Assembly (NCBI RefSeq): GCF_030405905.1
Contig: NZ_JASATW010000011.1
Location: 168,536-232,535, forward strand
Source: Sphaerothrix gracilis
GTDB taxonomy: Bacteria > Cyanobacteriota > Cyanobacteriia > Phormidesmidales > Phormidesmidaceae
DNA: 64,000 nt
Direction: 5' to 3'
The position numbers and the translations under genes were made by a program. Below the pieces are notes generated by a model. That model ran no database searches, was not told where the DNA came from, and worked only from the letters and a program-made list of their open reading frames with translations. This document shows positions 1 through 13,244 of the stretch, one piece after another; the first letter of the stretch is position 1; each line of letters starts with the position of its first letter.

Positions 1-1163
<1,163 letters not shown>

Positions 1164-1170
1164 CAAGGGA

Positions 1171-1232
1171 GACCTAACCTACACTTAGCTGAAACAAACA
1201 GGAATAGGCGAGTGAGAGGTCATCTCTAGGTC
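1171..1232 (+). other. 16S-23S spacer D1-D1' helix
   Basis: GACCTA at 1171 can pair with TAGGTC ending at 1232, closing a hairpin that starts a few bases after the 16S 3' end. This matches the position and closing sequence of the cyanobacterial spacer D1-D1' helix used in taxonomy. The inner structure was not folded. Confidence 0.7.
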
Positions 1233-1279
1233 GTGCAGGATGAGTTTTTGGTTTTCAAACTAGGTCTGGTGAAGGGCAT

Positions 1280-1353
<74 letters not shown>

Positions 1354-1358
1354 CTCGT

Positions 1359-1431
1359 GGGGGTATAGCTCAGTTGGTAGAGCGCCTGCTTTGCAAGCAG
1401 GATGTCAGCGGTTCGAGTCCGCTTACCTCCA
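1359..1431 (+). tRNA. trnA: tRNA-Ala (UGC)
   Basis: Acceptor GGGGGTA pairs with TACCTCC (one G-U), the anticodon loop is TTTGCAA (UGC), and the T loop TTCGAGT is present. CCA follows the discriminator A in the genomic sequence (1432-1434). It sits only five bases after tRNA-Ile in the rRNA spacer. Confidence 0.97.
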
Positions 1432-1550
1432 CCATTAAGAGAAAGAGAGCGAGTTGAATAGAGATTAGCAACTTATCTAAAGGTGTTTGCTGTTAGAGAC
1501 AGTGAGTCCTGTTAGAAGTAGGTAAGCTGCTGGTTTCTTGAAATCAGCTA

Positions 1551-1570
1551 GAACCTTGAAAACTGCATAG
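1551..1570 (+). promoter_or_regulatory. boxA-type antitermination element of the rRNA leader
   Basis: GAACCTTGAAAACTGCATAG, about 50 bases before the 23S start, is the conserved cyanobacterial spacer block containing boxA, where the Nus antitermination complex binds rRNA transcripts. The call rests on sequence and position. Confidence 0.75.
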
Positions 1571-1616
1571 TAAGAGAGTCTGAAAGAAAGGTAGTTGAGC
1601 CATCAATGTTTGAAAT

Positions 1617-4494
<2,878 letters not shown>

Positions 4495-4566
4495 ACATTG
4501 AACAAGTTCACTACCTTTTAATCGACTCTCTGCTGTGCAGTTCTCAAGGCTCTGCCTTAACTGCTT

Positions 4567-4684
4567 TCCTGGTGCTTATGGCGGTGTGGAACCACTCCGA
4601 CCCATCCCGAACTCGGTTGTGAAACGCACCTGCGGCGAAGATACTTTGGGGGTTGCCCCACGGGAAAATAGCTCAGTGCCAGGG
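4567..4684 (+). rRNA. rrf: 5S ribosomal RNA
   Basis: About 118 nt, starting TCCTGGTG and ending CCAGGG; these ends pair to form helix I. The central CCGAACTCGG block is present. It lies 72 bases after the 23S gene and directly before an intrinsic terminator, as last gene of the rRNA operon. Confidence 0.96.
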
Positions 4685-4691
4685 TAATACT

Positions 4692-4739
4692 AAAACGCAA
4701 GGAGTTCCTCAATTAGTCGAGGAACTCCTTGCGTTTTGC
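4692..4739 (+). terminator. Intrinsic terminator of the rRNA operon
   Basis: A perfect 19-bp stem (4692-4710 with 4719-4737) and an 8-nt loop lie eight bases after 5S. The stem begins with AAAA and ends with TTTT, so it could work in both directions. Confidence 0.95.
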
Positions 4740-4923
4740 TGTATAGGGCACATAAGATTATGTCCCTTGGGGGAACCGTTTTTTATTCAAAATAAGCCAC
4801 CATTAAAAATACTAAAAACTATTCTTTAAAAGCTAAAACCTTTCAGGTTTTGGCCTTTTGTGTGCTGCGGATAACAGCATATTTAGTGTTTCTATAGACA
4901 GTGATTTGAAAAGGATTCGAGGT

Positions 4924-6687
4924 ATGACAGCTTCTCCAATGGACGTAGCTCAGTGGTGGCGAAAACCAGTTATTAATCGACGTGCTTGGACATGGGAAGA
5001 TTCTAACGACATGCAGCATAACGGTGAGTGGTGGCAGCATGCCGTTATTTATCAAATTGTTCCCTGGAGTTTCAACGACTCTGATAGCAATGGTATTGGT
5101 GATTTACAAGGTGTCATCAATAGGATGGACTACATTGCTTCCTTGGGAGTGGATGCGATTTGGCTTTGCCCGATTTTCGAGTCGGCTATGAACGACATGG
5201 GCTACGATGTCACCGGTATGTTAGACATCGATCCTTTGTTTGGGGATTTAGATGATTTTGATCGGCTGCTGAGTGTTGCTCATTCTCTCGGCATAAAAGT
5301 ATTGGTTGATCAGGTTTGGAACCATACTTCAGATCAGCATCCCTGGTTTATTGAAAGCCGTAAGAGTCGAGATAACTCTAAGTCTGACTGGTATGTTTGG
5401 GCTGATGCAAAGGCGGATGGTTCTGCTCCCAACAACTGGCTTTCAGCTTTTATGGGCAAAAGCGCTTGGCAGTGGGATCCGCATCGTGAGCAATATTATT
5501 TCTACAACTTTCTGCCCAGCCAGCCAGAGCTAAATTGGCATAATCCAGAAGTGATTGAGGCAATTTTGGCACGGGCTAAATTCTGGTTAGAGCGGGGAGT
5601 TGATGGTTTCCGGTTAGATGCCGTGAATTTCTTTATTCACGATAAGGAACTGCGGGATAACCCACCTCGCGAGCAAGGAAGTCCGCTACCTGAAGGGGTG
5701 GATTCTGATAATCCTATGGTGGACTATTGGTTTAAGTACAATTTCTGCTGCTTAGAAAACTTAGATGTTATCAAGCCAATTCGGGAACTGGTAGATCAGT
5801 ATCCTGGTGCGGTAACGCTGGGAGAAGTCACACTTTGTGAAGACTCAGTGCAGCTCTCTAGTCAGTATGTGGAAGGCAATCAGCGGCTACACATGGTCTA
5901 CAACAGCGCTTTGCTAGTAGACAATGAGCCAATGTCTGCGGACTTGATGAAGCGAGTCATGCAGCGGGTTCAAAGCCATTTTGTACAAGGCGGTCAGTGC
6001 TGGATGGTCGGCAATCATGACTATGGTCGATTGCGATCGCGTTGGACAACAAGCGACGTTAATGGTCAGCCCTACCCGGATGAGTTTTACCACATGATGG
6101 CTGCTCTGCTGCTGTCCTTGCCCGGAGCGCTTTGCCTGTATCAGGGAGATGAGCTAGGTTTACCAGAAGCCAAAATTCCCAAAGATATTTCTGAGGATGA
6201 AATTAGGGATCCTTTTGGCAAGGCTCTTTATCCGGTTGTGCCTGGGCGGGATGGTTCTCGCACACCGATGCCCTGGTACGAAGAGATGCCTAATGCCGGC
6301 TTTACTGATGCGGAAAAGCCTTGGCTGCCGATTCCTAAGCGTCACTTTTCGTTAGCTGTGGATGCTCAAAATAGCAATCCCCATTCACTGCTAAATACTT
6401 GGCGGCGACTTTTGCACTGGCGTAAACAGCAGCCCGCTTTGATTGCTGGCGATTTTACGCTATTAGAAACCGAGGAGCCTCTCTTCGGTTTTGAACGAGC
6501 TTATGCTGAACAGCGTCTACTTTGCCTGTTCAATATGAGTAGTGAGCCTGTCAGTTACAAAATCAATGGCGAGGCTAGTCATGAGCTGAGCGATGGCTTG
6601 GGGTTCTCAGCCAACCGTTCTGGTGATTCTGTTGAATTACCGTCCTATGGCGTCTTTTTTGCTGACTTACCGTTGAAAACAGACTAG
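4924..6687 (+). CDS. GH13 alpha-amylase / alpha-glucosidase-family enzyme
   Basis: Retaining glycoside hydrolase of family GH13, acting on alpha-glucosidic bonds or transferring glucosyl units; the exact substrate is not deducible. The catalytic TIM barrel opens with AVIYQIVPWSF. GFRLDAV carries the nucleophile Asp, LGEVT the acid/base Glu and GNHDYG the third carboxylate; a small beta domain ends the protein. Length is about 587 residues. The reading frame is open back to TTG 4858, but ATG 4924 has AAGGA eight bases upstream; homology proper begins near residue 30, so ATG 5011 is also possible. The gene stands alone after the rRNA operon and faces the leftward ligase cluster. Sucrose phosphorylase-like, trehalose synthase-like or glucosidase roles remain open. 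Confidence 0.85.
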   Translation: MTASPMDVAQWWRKPVINRRAWTWEDSNDMQHNGEWWQHAVIYQIVPWSFNDSDSNGIGDLQGVINRMDYIASLGVDAIWLCPIFESAMNDMGYDVTGMLDIDPLFGDLDDFDRLLSVAHSLGIKVLVDQVWNHTSDQHPWFIESRKSRDNSKSDWYVWADAKADGSAPNNWLSAFMGKSAWQWDPHREQYYFYNFLPSQPELNWHNPEVIEAILARAKFWLERGVDGFRLDAVNFFIHDKELRDNPPREQGSPLPEGVDSDNPMVDYWFKYNFCCLENLDVIKPIRELVDQYPGAVTLGEVTLCEDSVQLSSQYVEGNQRLHMVYNSALLVDNEPMSADLMKRVMQRVQSHFVQGGQCWMVGNHDYGRLRSRWTTSDVNGQPYPDEFYHMMAALLLSLPGALCLYQGDELGLPEAKIPKDISEDEIRDPFGKALYPVVPGRDGSRTPMPWYEEMPNAGFTDAEKPWLPIPKRHFSLAVDAQNSNPHSLLNTWRRLLHWRKQQPALIAGDFTLLETEEPLFGFERAYAEQRLLCLFNMSSEPVSYKINGEASHELSDGLGFSANRSGDSVELPSYGVFFADLPLKTD

Positions 6688-6812
6688 AAGGTCTGAGTTT
6701 TGAGCTGATTGAAAGGATCTCAGGAGTCTGCCGGGTAATTGCTGCTGGCAGCATACTGCCAGCTAAGCTTTAAAGAGGTGGTCTGTTATCAACAGAGAAA
6801 AGCGCCTAGAGC

Positions 6813-8120
6813 TTAGCAGTCTAACGTTGTCTCACGCTCCCAAGGTGTTACCCGAGCATTGTATTCTCGCCATTCCTGGTGCTTTAGTTTGAGATAGGAC
6901 TGCACAAACTCCGCTCCCAAAGCCTGTAAAACAGTGTTTTTCTCTAGCTGTCGTAGGGCGTCTAATAAATTTGTGGGTAGCGCCTGAACGGTATCTTGTG
7001 ATAGCGGCTCGGTGTAGTTATTGTTGTCATAGCGCGGCCCCGGATCGCGCTTTTGGGCTATACCCTCTAGTCCAGCTGCAATTAGCGCTGCCGGTAGCAA
7101 ATAAGGATTAGCCGCACCGTCACCGAGCCGCAGTTCAAAACGACCTGCGTCAGGAATGCGAATCGTATGGGTGCGATTATTACCGCTGTAGCTCACAGCA
7201 TTGGGTGACCAGGTAGCGCCGGAAAGAGTTGCGGGTGCATTAATGCGCTTGTAGGAATTAGTGACGGGGTTGGTGAAGGCGCAGAGAGCGGGCACTGAAT
7301 GCAGCACACCGCCAATGAACTGGTAAGCCAATGAAGACAGTCCTAGCTCTCCTTCGGGGTCATGAAATAGGTTTGTATTACCTGCTAAATCCCAGACAGA
7401 GAGGTGCATATGGCAGCCGTTGCCGGTGAGATGGGCGAAGGGTTTGGGCATGAAGGTGGCGCGATAGCCATGTTTTTCCGCGATCGCCTTCACCATGTAC
7501 TTGAAGAATGCCTGCCGATCTGCCGTTATTAGGGCATCGGCATAGGTCCAGTTCATCTCAAACTGGCCGTTAGCATCTTCGTGATCGTTCTGATACGGCC
7601 CCCAGCCCAGGGTCAGCATGGCATCGCAAATCTCAGCGATTACGTCAAATCGTCGCATCAGAGACTGCTGGTCGTAGCAGGGCTTGACTTGGCGATCGCG
7701 CGGATCAGATAGGGCCTCTCCCGTTGGCGACAGCAAGAAAAACTCACACTCTACTCCGGTTTTCACCCGGTAGCCCTGAGCCTCAGCCTGCTGCAGAACG
7801 CGCTTTAACACCAGTCGCGGCGTTTGGTTGATGGCTTCCCCAGTAGGCGTGACTAAATCTGCAGGGAGCCAAGCAACTTCGGGTTTCCAGGGGAGCTGAA
7901 ACAGGCTGCTGGTTTCGGGTAGGGCTAGCATGTCCGCGTCGGCAGGGGTCATGTCTAGCCAGGTGGCAAATCCGGCAAATCCAGCTCCTTCAGAGGCGAT
8001 CGCGTCAATGGCGGCAGCGGGAACTAGCTTGGCTCGCTGGGTGCCGAACAGGTCGGTGAAGGAAATCAGAAAATAGCGAATTTCTTGCTTACGGGCGATT
8101 TCAGATAAGAGGGTAGTCAT
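6813..8120 (-). CDS. Type III glutamine synthetase-like ligase (GlnT family)
   Basis: Predicted ATP-dependent ligase of the glutamine synthetase fold, joining glutamate to ammonia or to another amine. It has 435 residues: an N-terminal beta-grasp part, then catalytic motifs VECEFFLLS, HEDANGQFEMNW, NGCHMHLS, NSYKRI and the FELRLGD strand. This is shorter than and distinct from housekeeping GlnA (about 470). The family includes gamma-glutamylmethylamide synthetases, so the substrate may be an amine. It is the last of a tight three-gene leftward set; 27 bases separate it from the hydrolase gene upstream. Function as true ammonia ligase versus amine glutamylation is undecided. Confidence 0.85.
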   Translation of the reverse strand: MTTLLSEIARKQEIRYFLISFTDLFGTQRAKLVPAAAIDAIASEGAGFAGFATWLDMTPADADMLALPETSSLFQLPWKPEVAWLPADLVTPTGEAINQTPRLVLKRVLQQAEAQGYRVKTGVECEFFLLSPTGEALSDPRDRQVKPCYDQQSLMRRFDVIAEICDAMLTLGWGPYQNDHEDANGQFEMNWTYADALITADRQAFFKYMVKAIAEKHGYRATFMPKPFAHLTGNGCHMHLSVWDLAGNTNLFHDPEGELGLSSLAYQFIGGVLHSVPALCAFTNPVTNSYKRINAPATLSGATWSPNAVSYSGNNRTHTIRIPDAGRFELRLGDGAANPYLLPAALIAAGLEGIAQKRDPGPRYDNNNYTEPLSQDTVQALPTNLLDALRQLEKNTVLQALGAEFVQSYLKLKHQEWREYNARVTPWERETTLDC

Positions 8121-8147
8121 AGCGGTCTGTTCATAAACGCCATTAGC

Positions 8148-9164
8148 CTAATGCTGCAGCCAGTCCTGCACCGCCTGACGAATAAAAGCAGCATCTTCAG
8201 GGTTTTGGTGAGGATTTCCGGCTCGGTGGCCCCAAATAGACGGAATAGGCTGATATGCCGCTTGGGGCATAAGTGCTGCTTCAGCCTCGCAGTCTGCCGG
8301 GGTGAAATAGAGATCTGTGGTGGCAGGCATGACCAGCGTCTGAGCCTGAATTGCCGCCATTGCCTGCGAATAGTTTCCCTGATAGGTCGGATTCTGGCTG
8401 ACATCGCAGCGCAGCCAGGTATCAATCATGGCAATCAGGTTGCGGGGATCTCGTTTGCGATAGTTCAGCTCCCAACCGCGCCAAAGGTAGTCTTCTAAAG
8501 AGCTGTAGCCGAGCTGACGGTAAATGCCTGCTCGGTAATAGGCCTGAGAAGCAGCCCAGCTCGCGTAGATGCGGGCAAAGGTGTGAAAACCACGCTCTGG
8601 AATCCCGGTAAAGGTTGTGCCGTTCCAGGTTGGATCTGCTGTGAGGGCCGAGCGCAAACTTTCTAGAAAAATGCGGTTATGGTCGGTGGTGCGAGCAGTG
8701 CCGCAAACCGCCACTATCCGCTGCACCCGCGCTGGATAGAGCGCTCCCCAGTGATAGGCCTGCTGTGCCCCCATTGACCAACCGTAGACTAAGGCAAGCT
8801 GCTCAATGCCGAATGTCTGCCGCAGCAGTTGCTCTTGCGCGGTGATGTTGTCTAAATGGGTGAAGTAAAAGCCTGACTCGGCTGTACCGGGCAAATCCCC
8901 GTTGCTGGGCGAACTGGAAAGGCCGTTGCCCAGCATATTTGGAATGATGATGAACCAGCGAGTAGGATCGAGAATGCCGTCAGCCTTAATCAGCCAGTCG
9001 ATATCTGAATGCTGAGCGCCATAGGAAGTGGGATAGAGGATGACGTTATTGCGATCGCCTGATAGCTCGCCGTAGGTCTGATACACCACTCGCACCTGGG
9101 GCAGGACGGCCCCACACTGCAGCGGAAAGTTGTCTGTAGTCCAGCAGCCTGCCTGCTGACTCAT
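8148..9164 (-). CDS. MetX-like alpha/beta-fold hydrolase or acyltransferase
   Basis: 338 residues, homoserine O-acetyltransferase-like alpha/beta hydrolase fold. The nucleophile elbow is GWSMGA (Ser), the acid is in PATTDLYF (Asp) and the His is in IWGHRAGNP, giving a complete Ser-Asp-His triad. Known relatives acylate homoserine or hydrolyse small amides and esters. The first four bases of its coding region overlap the end of the desaturase gene (ATGA), which implies translational coupling. The context with a glutamine-synthetase-like ligase argues against simple methionine synthesis and for a role on a shared small substrate. This last point is inference. Confidence 0.82.
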   Translation of the reverse strand: MSQQAGCWTTDNFPLQCGAVLPQVRVVYQTYGELSGDRNNVILYPTSYGAQHSDIDWLIKADGILDPTRWFIIIPNMLGNGLSSSPSNGDLPGTAESGFYFTHLDNITAQEQLLRQTFGIEQLALVYGWSMGAQQAYHWGALYPARVQRIVAVCGTARTTDHNRIFLESLRSALTADPTWNGTTFTGIPERGFHTFARIYASWAASQAYYRAGIYRQLGYSSLEDYLWRGWELNYRKRDPRNLIAMIDTWLRCDVSQNPTYQGNYSQAMAAIQAQTLVMPATTDLYFTPADCEAEAALMPQAAYQPIPSIWGHRAGNPHQNPEDAAFIRQAVQDWLQH

Positions 9165-10138
9165 GCCGCTTTGCCAAACTGGCTGACAATCTGGCGGTTA
9201 ACTGCCACATATCCCGGTGCAACCTGAGTAAGCTGATCGGCTAGCTGCGTATGAGCTTGGGGTAGGGCATGGAACGGAATTGAGGCATACAAATGATGCT
9301 CAGCGTGAAACGGCATATTCCACATCAGCAGCCGCAGGGGCCACAGAGTCAAGGTTGTGCGCGTATTGGTCAGCGGATTGTCGTCATGACTGCAGCCGGT
9401 ATGCTCTGCTAGCAAAATGAACCGTAGAATTGGCTGGCCTACGGCCAAAGGCAGCAGCCAGTAGGTGATAAACCAAGGCTGCTGCACTGCGATCGAAAGC
9501 GCGATCGCGCCGCCATAAACCGCCAACTGCCAGGCTGTAGAGTGCATGACTTCCCGCCGGACTGTCTCAGAAATATAGGGACAGCCCTCGAACTGCCCCC
9601 GCACGGCTCGCATATGGCCCTGAATTTTGCCGACCCACCAAGGTAGACCGCTGAGCTGCCAGAGATAAGCTTTCCAGCTAGTTGGCGGCGAGTCTTCTAG
9701 CTCTGGATCTTGGCCTACAAGCTGGGCGTAGCGATGATGCCACTTGTGATAGCGACGATAGAACGTGCTGTTGTAAAAAGACAGGACACCGGCCAACCAG
9801 GCTACGCTATCGTTGAGCCGCTGGCTGGCAAAGGCCGTCCGGTGGACGCACTCATGCAGGGCCGCAAACATCGACGCTAAGCTAAAGCCATAGACAATTA
9901 AAGCCGGAACTGCAATCCATCCCTGCAGCCAGCCCCAAAGGGCACCGCTGATCAGGATGACTGTCAGATGCTTACCTAGCTGCCACCAGCCCTGCCGGTC
10001 TGACCGGACATTCAACGCTGTCAGCGTGGGTGTTGCCAGTCCGGCGCGGGACGTTTCTGGCCCGGATTGAGATGGGGGCAGTGCTGGCGACTGAAGACAG
10101 GCAGCAGCGCTCTCAGGCTGAGTAGTTTGAGTAGACAT
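9161..10138 (-). CDS. Membrane fatty-acid-desaturase-fold di-iron oxygenase
   Basis: 325 residues with several hydrophobic segments and the three histidine clusters that bind two irons: HECVH, HKWHH and HAEHH, plus an extra AEHTGC. This is the membrane desaturase/hydroxylase superfamily, which inserts double bonds or hydroxyls using oxygen and ferredoxin electrons. The N-terminal 50 residues are polar and low complexity. As first gene of the set, followed by an overlapping hydrolase and a glutamine-synthetase-like ligase, it may hydroxylate a non-lipid substrate. Classic acyl-lipid desaturase remains the alternative. The 160 bases upstream hold its promoter, which I could not pinpoint. Confidence 0.85.
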   Translation of the reverse strand: MSTQTTQPESAAACLQSPALPPSQSGPETSRAGLATPTLTALNVRSDRQGWWQLGKHLTVILISGALWGWLQGWIAVPALIVYGFSLASMFAALHECVHRTAFASQRLNDSVAWLAGVLSFYNSTFYRRYHKWHHRYAQLVGQDPELEDSPPTSWKAYLWQLSGLPWWVGKIQGHMRAVRGQFEGCPYISETVRREVMHSTAWQLAVYGGAIALSIAVQQPWFITYWLLPLAVGQPILRFILLAEHTGCSHDDNPLTNTRTTLTLWPLRLLMWNMPFHAEHHLYASIPFHALPQAHTQLADQLTQVAPGYVAVNRQIVSQFGKAA

Positions 10139-10297
10139 AGCTATTTGGGGATGCCGTTGCAGCGGATATCAAGCGCATAAAGGTGCCGTGTACTGGTATA
10201 TCGCTCAAATTTCGCTGCCTGTTGTACCGTAGGCTACAATTTTTGGGCAAAGTTTTTGCCTCGGTTTTGCTGCCTGACGGCGATCGCCCTCTAACAC

Positions 10298-11374
10298 TTA
10301 TTTAGGGAGCTGAAAAACGTCGGCAAAGATCGATTTTTTACTAGGTCGTCTAGCCGGATCGGGGGAATCGTAGACAACTAGCAGCCCGTCATCATGACCC
10401 AGGCAAGAAAACAGGGCTAGTCCTTCCGCGTGATCAGAGCCAATGGTAAATGGCAAGTTAAACAGGACTTTAAGCGCCCCGGAATCTTGATCCCAGAGCG
10501 TATCTTTGCTGTGATCCAGCACGTCTTTGAGGCGGAACACCTGCATCGCTCCCTCTAGATCCATCGTTGGCCCAGCCATGATAATTAGATCCCCATCATG
10601 CAGGCACAGTTCGCGGACGCCCAAGCCGTTGAGATCAACAAAGTGCTTACGATACAGGGTGCCTTTGCCTAAATCTTTGAGCGTAAGGATACCAGGTTCT
10701 TTTTCTTCTAGCTCGACTTCTAAGATAATGGCCCATCCCCGCAGCACCGGACCCCGCAGTCCCAGAAAAACCTGATGCCCACAAACGGCTAGTCCTTCAA
10801 TATCTAGGCCGTTGTCCTTGGAAGGTAGCTTCATCTCTAAAAACGGCCCCAAGTGTTCGTCGCTAGAGAGCGCATCAATCAGGGCGTTGTTCTCTTCGGT
10901 TTTTTGTAACATTGCCGCCGAAAGCTGATCTTGGGGGGCGTCTGAACGGGCAAAGGCATTGACTGGCTCGCCGTTGATAATCGGAATTCTGGCAAGCAGG
11001 TAGCGGTTGGGATCTTTTTCAATCTCGGCTAGGCGCTTGATGTCTTTCTTGGCTTTCTTGCCTTTGGTCTTGTTGCGCTTAAGGCTGTGAGAACCAATGA
11101 CCCAAAGATAATCGTTGGCATAGTCTAAACCCTCAATGTCAATCTCGGATTCAGTGTCAAACAGGTTGACAAAATCATTCAGCTTGAAAGTCTGATGATC
11201 ACCGTAGGTGCAGTGTCCCAAGGGGGCTAGGCGTTCAATCGTCGTGAACTCATCGGAACCGACCCAGAGGCTGCCATCAGGCGTACGGGCGATCGCCGAA
11301 ATTTCTTCCAGCAGATCGTCTGACTTGCTATCAAATTTCAGCAATACGCGGCTGAGCAAGAAACCGTCTGGCAT
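10298..11374 (-). CDS. DUF3616 family protein
   Basis: 358 residues, soluble and without a signal peptide. Repeating DIEGLD/DIEGLAV and EGLALF segments with beta-rich spacing suggest a beta-propeller, as expected for DUF3616. Function in this family is unknown. A basic stretch near residues 120-135 (KRNKTKGKKAKKDIKR) is notable. It lies alone between the desaturase operon and the S4-protein gene, all leftward. Confidence 0.75.
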   Translation of the reverse strand: MPDGFLLSRVLLKFDSKSDDLLEEISAIARTPDGSLWVGSDEFTTIERLAPLGHCTYGDHQTFKLNDFVNLFDTESEIDIEGLDYANDYLWVIGSHSLKRNKTKGKKAKKDIKRLAEIEKDPNRYLLARIPIINGEPVNAFARSDAPQDQLSAAMLQKTEENNALIDALSSDEHLGPFLEMKLPSKDNGLDIEGLAVCGHQVFLGLRGPVLRGWAIILEVELEEKEPGILTLKDLGKGTLYRKHFVDLNGLGVRELCLHDGDLIIMAGPTMDLEGAMQVFRLKDVLDHSKDTLWDQDSGALKVLFNLPFTIGSDHAEGLALFSCLGHDDGLLVVYDSPDPARRPSKKSIFADVFQLPK

Positions 11375-11459
11375 ATTATTTAAGGGTCGTGAACCGTTGC
11401 AACGCCTTTTCTTATAGCTTTTGATTCACGCCTTAGCCTCTATCACAAGTAGTGAGCTT

Positions 11460-12239
11460 CTAGACAAAGCGGGTGAGGTCAATGCGGTAGCGCTGCTTTT
11501 TCGTGATGCCAATGTCGCCAATCTGCAAGCGGCCCTTACCGCGAATAGCGACCAGATCGCCTGACTTAACCCCATGACTAGCCTGGGTAACTGACTTCCA
11601 GTTGACCCGCACATCGCCTGCATCAATCATGTCAGCCATTTTGCTGCGGGACATGCCGAAGCCCGCTGAAGCCACCGCATCTAGGCGCAAGGAGGCTTCT
11701 ACCGTAGTCATTTCCTTCTTTTTCGGTTCCCGCACTTTGAGTTGGGATAGCTCAATAGGCTGGATCTTGACTGGCACCGATCGCACCTGGCTTAAGCTCA
11801 TCGTCAGAAAATCTGCCATTTCTGGCACCACAATTGCCTGAGCGCCGCGCTCGCCTAGCACAATAATGTCGCCTACCTTATCGCGCACAATGCCTGTACC
11901 CAGCATGGCTCCTAGGAAGTCGCGGTGAGTAGCCGAATCGAAGAGGAAATTTCCGGCAATGTTAAGAAGCGTTACGGGAACTTGATCAGTTTCTAACGGT
12001 AGCTCAGCACGGGCGATCGCCAGTCTCTGGCGTTCAGCCTGGGGATAGCCGCCCCAAGCGACCAGGTGAACATCAGTGAGGCGCTGAAAAATAGTTTGGG
12101 CTTCGATAAATTCGGGCGGCGAGAGAAAATCAGTGACGACCACCTCCCAGGTGCGAATAGCCTGCTCCGCCTGATCGATAACGCGGGCAATGCTTTCGCG
12201 ATTTTCAACTTGTTTAAGTAGTTCGTCCTTAGGCAGCAT
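11460..12239 (-). CDS. Photosystem II S4 domain protein (YlmH-like RNA-binding)
   Basis: 259 residues. An N-terminal YlmH-type region leads to a C-terminal S4 RNA-binding domain from about residue 180 (LRLDAVASAGFGMSRSKM, then DVRVNW). The family is conserved in cyanobacteria and plastids under the name photosystem II S4 protein; relatives in other bacteria handle stalled ribosomes. The start ATG at 12239 is the only sensible one. It is transcribed leftward with no close partner. Confidence 0.88.
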   Translation of the reverse strand: MLPKDELLKQVENRESIARVIDQAEQAIRTWEVVVTDFLSPPEFIEAQTIFQRLTDVHLVAWGGYPQAERQRLAIARAELPLETDQVPVTLLNIAGNFLFDSATHRDFLGAMLGTGIVRDKVGDIIVLGERGAQAIVVPEMADFLTMSLSQVRSVPVKIQPIELSQLKVREPKKKEMTTVEASLRLDAVASAGFGMSRSKMADMIDAGDVRVNWKSVTQASHGVKSGDLVAIRGKGRLQIGDIGITKKQRYRIDLTRFV

Positions 12240-12373
12240 TCAGTACGAGATTGAGTCTCCTAAATCTTGGAAAAGCTAATCAACCGTTCAACACGTTCGG
12301 GCTTTTTGATCTTAACCTGATTCGAGCCGTAAGCTCTGAATCCGCAGCCGCTGGAGCCAATTGCTAATGGGGA

Positions 12374-12994
12374 TTAGCAATTTGAAAAACGCTCTTGGTC
12401 TAAGGTTTGATTCCGTTTGGCGTAGATGTTCTTGATGTGCTTTTTGACTGTGTTGACCGAGATATAGAGCTGGTCGGCGATCTCTTCGTAATTGTAGTTA
12501 GAGCGCTTGAGCTGCCAAACCTCAGATTCACGAGGCGTAAGCTGAAAGCGTTGGGCTTCAGCGACGGCGGCTAACTCTGCCAGCTTTTTGCAGTCTTCTA
12601 GCGTTACCAGCAGATAAGACTGTCCGATCGAGTCGAACTCAAGCCACTGAACCCGAATGCGAATGGTGATGTGGTCGGCAGCGTGGAGGCTGTCTTCAAT
12701 CACAAACACTTTGCTGGGAAACAATTCGCGGCTCTCAATTAGAGATTCACAGAGATGCCAAATAGCTCTAGGCACTGCCTGAGACTCATTTTCTAGCTTT
12801 TGCAAATATCGGCATAGCCTAGCAGCACAGCGATTAGCCTGCAGCACTTTACCTTCCAGCGAAAGAATTAAAATGCCATCGCTGAGGGCTTCAATGACGG
12901 CAGTTAAAAGCTGTGACTTTGCCTTTTTGGGTGGCTTTCTAACGTCTAGATCGAGCGTTTGAAAAATATCCGCAACAGAAATTGTCGAATTCAT
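12374..12994 (-). CDS. PAS-LuxR transcriptional regulator
   Basis: 206 residues. A PAS-like sensor segment around residues 28-60 (ALSDGILILSLEGKVLQANR) is followed by a LuxR-type helix-turn-helix near the C-terminus (LTPRESEVWQL, EEIADQLYISVNTVKKHI). It has no receiver domain, so it is not a classical response regulator. It is divergent from ureE, about 250 bases away, so a role in the nitrogen block is possible but unproven. Confidence 0.85.
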   Translation of the reverse strand: MNSTISVADIFQTLDLDVRKPPKKAKSQLLTAVIEALSDGILILSLEGKVLQANRCAARLCRYLQKLENESQAVPRAIWHLCESLIESRELFPSKVFVIEDSLHAADHITIRIRVQWLEFDSIGQSYLLVTLEDCKKLAELAAVAEAQRFQLTPRESEVWQLKRSNYNYEEIADQLYISVNTVKKHIKNIYAKRNQTLDQERFSNC

Positions 12995-13244
12995 TGGGAA
13001 ACCTAGCTAATGCAACAAGGGATAACCCTGGTTCCAATTTGGAGGGCTTATTCAAAACCTCAGTCTGAGGTCTGAAAACTCCGCAGAGTCTATGACAGAA
13101 AAACAACTGTCATGGCAGCCACAGTCTATGTCTTCAGCGGGCGTTATCCCAGTTTCGTAGGTTTCTAATAAATTTAATGACTTGCTGCCGGGCGAAACGA
13201 CTCAGCGTTACAATCGTTGCCAATTCTAATTTCAGCAATAGGTT

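Noticed and set aside
13109..13122. GT-N10-AC motif (GTCATGGCAGCCAC) upstream of ureE, a possible NtcA site
   Set aside because: The relaxed motif occurs by chance about once per 256 bases, and no good -10 box lies 22-23 bases away on either strand.
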